Below, in pieces: positions 47,463-55,523 of a DNA stretch of 64,000 nucleotides. Position numbers and translations under genes: made by a program. This DNA comes from Sergeia podlipaevii (Eukaryota; Euglenozoa; Kinetoplastea; Trypanosomatida; Trypanosomatidae): the NCBI GenBank assembly GCA_030849805.1, contig JASANZ010002225.1, forward strand, positions 1-64,000. The letters are read 5' to 3'. The first letter of the stretch is position 1; each line of letters begins with the position of its first letter. The notes under the pieces were generated by a model that saw only the letters and a program-made list of their open reading frames with translations, did no database searches and was not told where the DNA came from.

Positions 47463-48845
47463 ATGTCGCTAAAGAAAGGCAGTAAACGGCTGTCCAATAC
47501 TGGAGCCGCTACGGAGAGTAGTCCAATATCAGATGTGTCTCATCACAAAGCGGCAGCCAGCAAGGCCTTTCTGGAGAACCACTATCGCCACCTTATTCGA
47601 GAGACACGCAGTGGAGCAGTGCGTCCTGTAGGACCGCGCGAGCGAGAGCTAACGGTGGACAACTTCCAACTGATCAAGTGTATCGGACGTGGAGCCTTTG
47701 GTGAAGTATATGTGTGCCAGCGGAAAGGAGATCCCACCAAACAGCTTTTTGCTCTGAAGCGACTGCGCAAAACCGACATGATCAAGAAGAAACAGGTCAC
47801 ACACGTGCGATCTGAAAAGGATGTACTCGCGGAGGCGGCGACGGTGAACTCGTGGGTAGTGAAGCTGTACGCAAGCTTTCAGGATGAGCAACATCTTTAC
47901 ATGGTAATGGAGTACATGCCAGGTGGCGATATGATTTCCTGGCTTTGTGAGAAGGGCATCTTTGACGTTGAAAGCACTCGCTTTTACATTGCGGAGCTGT
48001 GCGTGGCCGTCGCCAGCGTGCATGCCATGTACTTTGTTCACAGAGACATCAAGCCTGATAACATTCTCTTTGGCTCAGATGGGCATATCAAATTGAGTGA
48101 CTTTGGCCTTTCAAAGCGCTTCTCTCGTAACAAGGACGATCTACTCGAAGTAGAGGACGAGGACAACAATTTGCTGCCAGCGGGTGGTGGCGGACACGAG
48201 GATTACATGACGGACCCAGAGGCAGTGACACGTGCTTCTGACTCGCGAAGCATGACTGGCGTCCTTACCTCACCTTCACTTTCACTCGCTGGCGATGATA
48301 ATGCTATTGACATCCGACACATTCGCGACCGTTGCATGTTTGAGTCAATCGTGGGTAGTCCTGGGTACATCGCCCCCGAGATCTTGTTAAGGCATCGCTA
48401 CGGCGTCAACTGCGACTGGTGGTCTGTTGGTGTGATCATGTATGAAATGCTTTATGGCATTCCTCCTTTTTATTCACAGGACCCGCACTCCACCTGCCAT
48501 AAGATCACGCACTGGCGAGAGTACTTGCAGTTCCCTTCCGGCCGTGGCATCCCAGATGACGCGGTAGACTTCATGCGACGCCTTATGTGTGACCCGCAGC
48601 AGCGCATGGGGTTTGAGGAGATCAAGGCGCATCCCTTCTTCGAGGACTTTGATCTTTCACGTCTGAGGGGGATGAAGGCGGCGTATCAGCCACTCTTATC
48701 AAACCCACTCGACACCAAGTACTTCCCCGAGATTGACGAACGTACGCTGCAGCCGCGCTCACCGGAGGATCGCACGGTGAAGGAGGTGGACCCTCGCGGG
48801 GTTATGTTTGCTGACTTTCACTTTAACTACAACAGTCGCAAGTAA
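47463..48845 (+). CDS. AGC protein kinase, NDR family
   Basis: 460 residues from the ATG at 47463. A basic N-terminal regulatory helix (about 25-55, AASKAFLENHYRHLIRETRS) is of the type that binds MOB1. The kinase domain has the P-loop GRGAFG at 75-80, Lys99, HRDIKPDN from 193, DFG at 213-215 and APE at 304-306. The DFG-to-APE segment is about 90 residues, the extended activation insert that marks NDR/LATS kinases, here with an Asp/Glu/Gly-rich sequence. The activation-loop Ser is present in VGSPGYIAPE. The C-terminal hydrophobic motif FADFHF (449-454) has His453 where NDR kinases carry a phosphorylated Thr. T. brucei PK50 and PK53 are the known trypanosomatid members. All catalytic residues are intact. 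Confidence 0.93.
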   Translation: MSLKKGSKRLSNTGAATESSPISDVSHHKAAASKAFLENHYRHLIRETRSGAVRPVGPRERELTVDNFQLIKCIGRGAFGEVYVCQRKGDPTKQLFALKRLRKTDMIKKKQVTHVRSEKDVLAEAATVNSWVVKLYASFQDEQHLYMVMEYMPGGDMISWLCEKGIFDVESTRFYIAELCVAVASVHAMYFVHRDIKPDNILFGSDGHIKLSDFGLSKRFSRNKDDLLEVEDEDNNLLPAGGGGHEDYMTDPEAVTRASDSRSMTGVLTSPSLSLAGDDNAIDIRHIRDRCMFESIVGSPGYIAPEILLRHRYGVNCDWWSVGVIMYEMLYGIPPFYSQDPHSTCHKITHWREYLQFPSGRGIPDDAVDFMRRLMCDPQQRMGFEEIKAHPFFEDFDLSRLRGMKAAYQPLLSNPLDTKYFPEIDERTLQPRSPEDRTVKEVDPRGVMFADFHFNYNSRK

Positions 48846-49799
48846 GAAGGAGAGCAAACGTGTAGGGAGAGATAGAAAGCTTTTTCTGAAAGGAGGCTCT
48901 AGTACAGCAGAAGCGTCTGGTTCTTAGATCTCTTGTGTTCTATATATAGTATATCTCTATGGTGTTTTTCATATATATATATATTTTCATTTATTAGCAC
49001 CCTCTGCGTGGGTGTTGCTGAGTGGTAGCGCTTTGTTGCTATTGTTTCTGTTACCCTCTATCGAGTTCTTTTCTAATGGAGGTATTTATATAGTGTCGGA
49101 TTCGTTTTCTTGTTGATGCTTTGTGTTGCTGTCAAAGTGAAGAGTATTTAGTTTTCGTGTTGCTTTTTTCTTTTATTTTTCTTCAGACCAGGCCGTATGT
49201 AACGTTTTCTCTTCACATGGTCTTCCTTTTTCCTTTCTTCTCATCTATACATTTGCCATGCTATGACATTACTTTGCCCTTTCTTTTTTTTATATGTAGA
49301 AAAACATAGCTGCTGTGACATCTGGTTTGATGCTGAATAAAAAGGGGCATAAAGGCAATGGAGACGACTTTTTCAATTCTGTAGTGATATACTTGTATGC
49401 TATCGTGATTGCTATTTTTTATGTTTGCTTTTTTTCCTTTAGGGACTCTAGGGTCTACTATACTGCTTTTTTTTTTCAGGTTGCTGTGTTGTTGTGTTCG
49501 TTTTGACTTGCATGTGTGCTGTAATACAATAAAATGGAAGTGACGATGAGAATATTGTAAACAAAAGAAAAGAATGAGGGAAGTACGCTCGTTGGCCTTG
49601 ATCATCTATTTAAAAATCTTCGTAGGTGCTGCTGTTTGTTATATATGGTAGTTGCTTGGCGGTACTGGATGGACGTCCTATAGAAAGTGATATGTCTCCT
49701 TTATTTCCCTTTCTTCCCTTTTTTTATACATATATGAAAAATTAGTTTTTAATATCTACATATATTTGAAAGTACAAAGCATTTTTTTTTGTTTGTTTT

Positions 49800-49831
<32 letters not shown>

Positions 49832-49942
49832 ACTTTTGGTGCGTTCTTATCGAAAGTACATTCAAAAATTTCTTCACAACTTTGCGTGAGATCAAAAGGG
49901 CGGCTCAAAGAAGCCCACTCACTCTCGCCACTCTTATATAGC
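48846..49942. other. Long intergenic region with GT microsatellite
   Basis: 1.1 kb without a gene. TA-rich patches (48940-48985), T-rich tracts, a T-run at 49783-49791 and a GT repeat at 49806-49830. AG at 49855-49856 or at 49940-49941 could be the acceptor for the next gene. Confidence 0.5.
49806..49830. repeat. (GT)n microsatellite
   Basis: An uninterrupted GT repeat of about 25 bases lies downstream of a T-run and about 110 bases before the start codon of the thioredoxin-like gene. Confidence 0.9.
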
Positions 49943-50371
49943 ATGCGCCTCTCCACTTTCATTCTATCTGTTTTCGTGCTGATTGCATGTCTTCTTACGC
50001 TATCTACGGAGGCTAACAAGGCCCCTACACGAGTGCTGGAGCTAACTCCCAACAACTTTGATGATTACATATCATCAGAAAGACAGGAGAAGTACGTGTT
50101 TGTCTTATACTGCGCGAAGTGGTCGCGCCAGTGTAAGCCACTTGAGCCGCTGTGGGATCACTTCTCAATGACGCACTCTACGACGAAACTCCGTGACATT
50201 GTAACAATCGCCAAGGTCCAAGCTGACAAGTATCCAGAGCTCGCAGCGCGTATGAGCATCCATGGATATCCAACCATACGCTACTACACCCCGCAGTATC
50301 CCGATGGACTAGACTACTCTAACGCGCGTGAACCGAGTCTCTTCTCCAGTTTCGTATTCCAGTTTACGTAA
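49943..50371 (+). CDS. ER thioredoxin-fold protein with degenerate active site
   Basis: 142 residues from the ATG at 49943. A signal peptide (about 1-24, MRLSTFILSVFVL, ending near STEA) precedes one thioredoxin fold. The strand before the active site reads 'YVFVLYCAKWSRQCKPLEP'. The usual WCGHC is replaced by W60-S-R-Q-C64, so the first redox Cys is Ser and only the second Cys remains. An extra Cys57 lies three residues before the Trp. The cis-Pro motif (GYPTI) is kept. Such a protein cannot do normal dithiol exchange. It may act as a chaperone, trap substrates, or use Cys57/Cys64 differently. It resembles the PDI-like gene at 19874 in size and topology, so both may descend from one small PDI. 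Confidence 0.82.
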   Translation: MRLSTFILSVFVLIACLLTLSTEANKAPTRVLELTPNNFDDYISSERQEKYVFVLYCAKWSRQCKPLEPLWDHFSMTHSTTKLRDIVTIAKVQADKYPELAARMSIHGYPTIRYYTPQYPDGLDYSNAREPSLFSSFVFQFT

Positions 50372-51084
50372 CAAAAAGCAAGTACCGTGACACAGGAAAT
50401 TAGGCCACTGGAGAAGCAAATTTGAATTCCACAGCCTCTCTTGGCACATTGCAGAGTGCTTATGAAAAGTTCTTGTTTCAGTTGCTTAGCAGTACATGAA
50501 TGTTTTTTTTTTTTTTATATCTACATCATTCTTTGATTTTCTATTAGTTTGAGATTTTCTCCTCTTTTTGAGTTTTCTGATACATTTCCTGTTTCAATCA
50601 GCAGCGTCGCACCACGATAGCAGAGGAAGTCAGCTATGATTATATATATATATTGTTGTACGTGTGTGTGCAGATGAGGAGGTGTTGCCATACCTTCACC
50701 ATTTGCGGTTTTTTTTTGAATTTACAGCATCAAACTGACAAAAAGAGAATAATAAATAGCAAAGGGATCTAAGTGCTCAATATATATATATATATATATA
50801 TATATAAGTGATTATCATATGTGCCTATCATATGGATAAAGTTCATGCTCGATTCTTATAAATAATTTCAAAAAAATGTTGCTCAATGCGTTGTTCTGCT
50901 CTCTTTTTTTATTATTATTGTTTTTGCACATTTGTTTTTTATTGTTAAAGTAAATTTAAAGTGCTATCTATCTAGATATATATTCAGTCTGCAGCTACTA
51001 CAAAAGAATAAAATAAAACATTTATACATATATAAAAACAAATACAAAAACTATATAGAACGCCATACACCACATAGCAATATT
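50372..51084. other. Intergenic region with TA microsatellites
   Basis: No gene is seen. T-run at 50503-50516, a TA repeat at 50781-50806 and many A-rich stretches just upstream of the next ATG (51010-51060). The upstream frame extension from 50932 is A/T-run encoded and not used. Confidence 0.5.
50781..50806. repeat. (TA)13 microsatellite
   Basis: Thirteen uninterrupted TA units between the thioredoxin-like gene and the Ser/Arg-rich gene; the longest pure TA run in the window. Confidence 0.92.
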
Positions 51085-52152
51085 ATGTCTCTTCCTCCTA
51101 TTAATCAACACAGAGGGGGTAGTTACGATTTTGAATATGAAAAAGACTCAGATTCCGGGTACGTTGCGCAGGAGGTTGGTGTGGCACACCGGAGGCAGCT
51201 AACCGTGTGCGTTGAGGATGAAGGTGACGGCGGTATTGGCAGATACAACACACCACGGGAGAGAGACAACAATCCATATAGATCCACCAAGTGCATGGAC
51301 CACCACGTGATACAGCGTATGCAAGATGACGTACAGCGCCAGCGGAGGCGGAAAAACATGCCACGCTCCGGCATCCCCGATCGCGGTGTTCTGTACGAAA
51401 CTGACCTTCGCCATGCTTTGAAAAACTACCAGAATGGGAGTGACCGTGGCGTGTATAGCGGGGCCCTTGTCCTCCCCGCCATACGGTCCAGTGCTAGACG
51501 ACCAAGCCTTACTCGTAGTCGCTCCGGTAGCGTGCAGCGCCGGCCTTCCGCTACCCCGGGTATCTCCCCGGGCAGCAGTGCTCGAAAGGAAAAAAGAGAT
51601 GTGAGTGCTTGCAGACGCCGGCCAAGTCGCAAAGTGTACTCTCCTGATGCTAGAGCTGAACATCTTGATCATGTAGAGGTCGCGTCGTCGAGAGCCTGGA
51701 GTGGCTCTCGAAGAGGTAGCAGTAGCACGTCGATTGCCGCAATGCAGCGCGCATACAGACCTCAACGTAGTAGCAGCAAAAGCAAAACTCGCTATGCCAC
51801 TGAGGAGGAACTACTATTACGTCAAGCCCGCCGACGGTCTAGTGCGTTTCAAGAGTTGAATGATGACCGCCGTCGTAGGTCATCGTCGTATCTAGTGTCA
51901 GCTCGACGACTGGGCGATGGACGTCATCCACAAAGTAGTCGATACTATAGCAGCAGCAGCAGCAGTAGTAGTGACAGCGAGGGGGGCATTGACGACTTCA
52001 TTGAACGCGAACGTCGCCGGCCATCCTACAGCGAACCTCGATGGTCATCGAGAGTCTCAGAAGAGGATAGACGACAGCAGTCCGTCGAGCGAGCGCGCTC
52101 TCATGACAATGTCTGTGAGTCGTTTAGTGCTGAGGACTACTCAGGCTGGTAA
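51085..52152 (+). CDS. Ser/Arg-rich basic disordered protein, unknown function
   Basis: 355 residues from the ATG at 51085. The N-terminal 100 residues are mixed and polar. A short ordered-looking segment 'GVLYETDLRHALKNYQNG' lies near 103-120. From about 135 on it is dominated by Arg, Ser and Pro with many RRPS, RRSS and SRSRSGS motifs, and a run of Ser codons (51952-51972). RRxS and RxxS sites would suit basophilic (AGC) kinases such as the nearby NDR kinase, though adjacency is no proof. It lacks an RRM and true long RS dipeptide runs, so a splicing-factor role is not supported. Unassigned. Confidence 0.72.
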   Translation: MSLPPINQHRGGSYDFEYEKDSDSGYVAQEVGVAHRRQLTVCVEDEGDGGIGRYNTPRERDNNPYRSTKCMDHHVIQRMQDDVQRQRRRKNMPRSGIPDRGVLYETDLRHALKNYQNGSDRGVYSGALVLPAIRSSARRPSLTRSRSGSVQRRPSATPGISPGSSARKEKRDVSACRRRPSRKVYSPDARAEHLDHVEVASSRAWSGSRRGSSSTSIAAMQRAYRPQRSSSKSKTRYATEEELLLRQARRRSSAFQELNDDRRRRSSSYLVSARRLGDGRHPQSSRYYSSSSSSSSDSEGGIDDFIERERRRPSYSEPRWSSRVSEEDRRQQSVERARSHDNVCESFSAEDYSGW

Positions 52153-53894
52153 TTTATGTTGTTTTAGGTTGCCACGCACTTACGTTTTAGATTGCTCCCT
52201 TCATTTTTCATTTCTGTGTATGGAAGTCAAAAACGATACTACCACTATATATATATATATATATATCTGCTGATGAGAGTAGTGCTTCTTATTGTTTATA
52301 TTTCGTGTACTCTTACTTTTTTTTTTTGCTGGAACAGTGAAGTCGAATTATGCTTGGAGACATAGTAGCATGCTTTTTTTTTGTGTGCGAAGTTATAATT
52401 GTTTTGCTTTTTTTTTTTCTAATTGCTCTACTATAATGCTATTCCATTTTCTTTTGGTTACTGTGGAGTTTTCTTCGATGCCTGTGATGTACTGTTTGCC
52501 AAGCACAGTACTGGATTTCTTTCTTTTCTTTTCTTCGTTCAGAGTGGCACTCGCGAACCGGGGGTGTTGCAGGTTGCTTCTCTATCTGTGCTGAGCGCAA
52601 TCTATTCTATTTTTATTATTTTTTCTTTTGATCTTCTTTGTTTCTTCTACGTAAAATGCTTAATGGATGAACATACATATTAATTACTATTGGAGCTTCT
52701 GCTTTTTTTTCCATTTTGTATATTTTCATTACATCGTTTATTGTATTTGCTTGCGGCAAATGTTTTTTTCCGTTCTTTCTATTTTTACTTATATGCCGTA
52801 TTTAGAGTGGAAATAACGTTTTCTGCTCGTGCATATGGAACCCTTATGCCGTGCTTGTGAATTTATTTACTGAACTTGTTATGGTGTGGTTCCTCAGTCA
52901 AGCAACACTTCATCTTTGTATCTTCATTTTGATTCTTATTTTTTTTGGGGAAAAACATCGACTTTTGTCCAGGCGTGTAGCGGAGAGAAGCTTTTTTTTT
53001 TTTTTTTTGCGAAAGCCCCAAAATCGTGAAAGATAGGCACTCAAGCACTTGTTCTTCTATTTCACCTAACCCATTATATTATTTTCTTCCTTACAGTGAA
53101 ATGCGAGCGTGTGCTGGAACACATATTGCTTTATACTATCAGAGGACCGGCGTTGCGAAGAAGTTCTACTGAACGTAAATTGTAGTGTTGATGTATTGCT
53201 ACATGGCTGCCTAGTAAGGCCTCAATGTCGGCAGTTGGCAGTTTTCATATTTTTTGTTTGATGGAAATAGCACGTTGATCTTCTTAAAAATGTGGGACTG
53301 AAAAGTGAGTCTTCTGTTTTACATTTCTTTTCCTAGCACTCTGATCAATTCTGCTTTTCTAGGCATTTTTTAAAAACAGATTTCTCGTTTTTTTTGTTTT
53401 GTTTATGGTGTGCTTTATATACAAAAGTACTGACTCAATGGTGCACTGTAACATTTATATATACATTCTCAGTTAGGTTAATACAGAGCTGCTTTGATGT
53501 TTTTTTTCTGTTTGTTTGTTTACGCTATACTTAATCAATTTTTGTAAGCAGTTGATAAAGAGTACACACACACATGGCTTTTTTTTTGTTATGATTCGCT
53601 GCTTAAAGACGTTCATCCGCTACGTTTACATTTTCTTATCTTTCTTGGCCCCCTCCCCATTTCTCCTTCTGTAGTTTTATCCATAGAGTAACTTCTTATT
53701 GTATAAGTAGTTAAGTTTTTTTTTCTCCTTTTGTTGTTTGATGAACAGCGACCTACGATTGTAACAAACTGTTTATCGTACTATCTTCATTTTTCAAGTT
53801 CTACGTATTGAGTTAAAAAAAAAAAACGCATACATTGAAATTCATATAAATTGTTTCATAGAGCAGAACGCCGACTGCTTACCTTATCTCACAG
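52153..53894. other. Longest internal gap without a gene
   Basis: 1.74 kb with no supportable gene on either strand. It holds a TA repeat (52246-52266), T/C-rich stretches almost throughout (52310-53040), a 17-18-base T-run near 52992-53009 and another A/T-rich part to 53830. Short frames such as 52292-52594 are Phe/Leu/Cys-rich translations of T-rich DNA. I looked for snoRNA boxes and tRNA-like sequence and found nothing convincing. Confidence 0.5.
52246..52266. repeat. (TA)n microsatellite
   Basis: A 21-base TA repeat about 95 bases after the stop codon of the Ser/Arg-rich gene. Confidence 0.9.
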
Positions 53895-55169
53895 ATGCCA
53901 CTTCATGAACATCATGAGGACCATGAGGAAGCAATGCAGCAGTTTGGCTTTAACGATTCCTTAAAGGAAATGGCTGAAGAACGTATTTTGGTTTGGGACA
54001 GCGATGATGACGACGCCGATGTTTTACATTCCGGCGATGGGGATGCAACGAATATAACCAAACATGATAGAGATATTCATAAAAGCGTAGAAGTGTCTGA
54101 AACGTGCAGGTCTCAGATCAGCACAAGAGGTACAAACTATACGTGTGCCATCCAGCACAGAGGAGTTTCTTGCTCTTCAGCCACTTCAGCTCGAATACGC
54201 AATGCACCGCCGTCAACGATCACGAGAGCAGCTTCGTGTGCCTATGCACTGCTAGAGCGCCAGTCAGCACCAGAGATTACAACAGTGGAGCGGCGTGCGT
54301 GCGCAGGGCAGCTCCGCAAGATCGGAGGTGCCTACCGTGCACTTGTGGAAGGTTCTTCCTTTTCAATGTGGGTGCGATATGCTGAGATGAATGCAGACAT
54401 CATTGCCGAAACGGAGTCTTACTTCGCCTCAGAGGCAACACAATACAAACAGAACTCACCCAAGACTGAAGATGGCTTTCATGTAGTAAAGGATAGCACG
54501 CGACACGTGAAAATAGAACTGCGTACACAAAGCAATGGCGCCTGTGCGTGCGGTAATGCCTCTCCGCTACGTCCTGGCCTGAAGCGGCAAGAGCGACCAC
54601 TGGGGGGTTCTGAAAAATCAGGCGCCACACCCAAGGAAAGCGTGACGGCTGAGTGTGGTAAGCAAGTCGATGGCTTTGAGCTTTCTCCAGGTGAGCGGCT
54701 CGCCATTTCTCTTCTTGAATCAGAAGATGAAGCTTCAATTCGCTCCACACTTCACGCCACTTACACGGCCCCTCGACTGTATCCTTCTTCTCCCTGCAGT
54801 GTGTGTAGGCCTCCAGACCACAATTGCGCACGCGATGGCCGCCAGTCCTCCTCGGGTGAGAGCGCAGGCGTGAGTGATTTCTCTCTTGCAAGTCTGTATG
54901 GACATGAAGAGAAGCGAATGCGCGCGCCAGTTCTCAAGCGTCCACGACCTTCAACGAGGGCCCCTGAATCTAATTTACAAGATGTGTGCTCCGCATCCCG
55001 CAGGCTTGAGTTTGACAATTGTGCGGCAGGCGATGACACCCCACAACAGTGGGGCTCACCTTTGCGTGTGTCGTCGCTGTCTTCGTGTGTAGTGGCGGCT
55101 CATACAGAGCGCACTTCCCAGGAGTGGCTACATTTCCGCCAACACTCTCTTGCGGTACCTTTTTTCTGA
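53895..55169 (+). CDS. Disordered acidic/Ser-rich protein, unknown function
   Basis: 424 residues. The ATG at 53895 directly follows the sequence cacag, a possible splice acceptor. The N-terminus is His/Glu-rich (HEHHEDHEE) followed by an acidic run (WDSDDDDADVL). One better-ordered helical block lies near 125-185 ('RRACAGQLRKIGGAYRALVEG' split by a short loop, then 'MWVRYAEMNADIIAETESYF'). The rest is Ser/Pro/Arg-rich with a basic KRPRPSTR motif near 350 that could be a nuclear signal. Cys pairs (CACG, CSVC) are scattered and do not form a known finger. No family is recognised. Confidence 0.7.
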   Translation: MPLHEHHEDHEEAMQQFGFNDSLKEMAEERILVWDSDDDDADVLHSGDGDATNITKHDRDIHKSVEVSETCRSQISTRGTNYTCAIQHRGVSCSSATSARIRNAPPSTITRAASCAYALLERQSAPEITTVERRACAGQLRKIGGAYRALVEGSSFSMWVRYAEMNADIIAETESYFASEATQYKQNSPKTEDGFHVVKDSTRHVKIELRTQSNGACACGNASPLRPGLKRQERPLGGSEKSGATPKESVTAECGKQVDGFELSPGERLAISLLESEDEASIRSTLHATYTAPRLYPSSPCSVCRPPDHNCARDGRQSSSGESAGVSDFSLASLYGHEEKRMRAPVLKRPRPSTRAPESNLQDVCSASRRLEFDNCAAGDDTPQQWGSPLRVSSLSSCVVAAHTERTSQEWLHFRQHSLAVPFF

Positions 55170-55523
55170 GCTAAGTGATACAGAGACACTATCATCTCCA
55201 TCACTTCTCTTCTTTTTTTTTTCCCAATCTATATATTTGTCTTGTACTGATTTTTTTTTCTTTTCACTCACATTTATTCAAATTTGTAAACGAAATTATC
55301 GCAAGTATCCGCGCACGTGTGCTTGGAATAAATCGATTATCTCGTTGCTCATCTTTTTAAAAATATTTGAGTCACTTCTTTTTTGAATTTGACTATTAAC
55401 TGCTATGAATGAAGATCTTTACATATATATATATATATATATATGATTATTCTGGTATTTTTTTTTATGCATTTCTCCCTTCAAATTTTCCTTTGAAATG
55501 CATTTTATAGTAAGAGGGAAAAA
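55170..55523. other. Short intergenic region
   Basis: 354 bases with T-rich tracts directly after the stop codon, a TA repeat at 55423-55444 and AG at about 55509-55510 (atag) shortly before the next start. No gene is seen. Confidence 0.5.
55423..55444. repeat. (AT)11 microsatellite
   Basis: A 22-base AT repeat about 80 bases before the start codon at 55524, in a short spacer. Confidence 0.9.

Noticed and set aside
51085..52152. SR-type splicing factor
   Set aside because: Arg/Ser-rich but with no RRM and no long RS dipeptide runs; kept as an unknown disordered protein.
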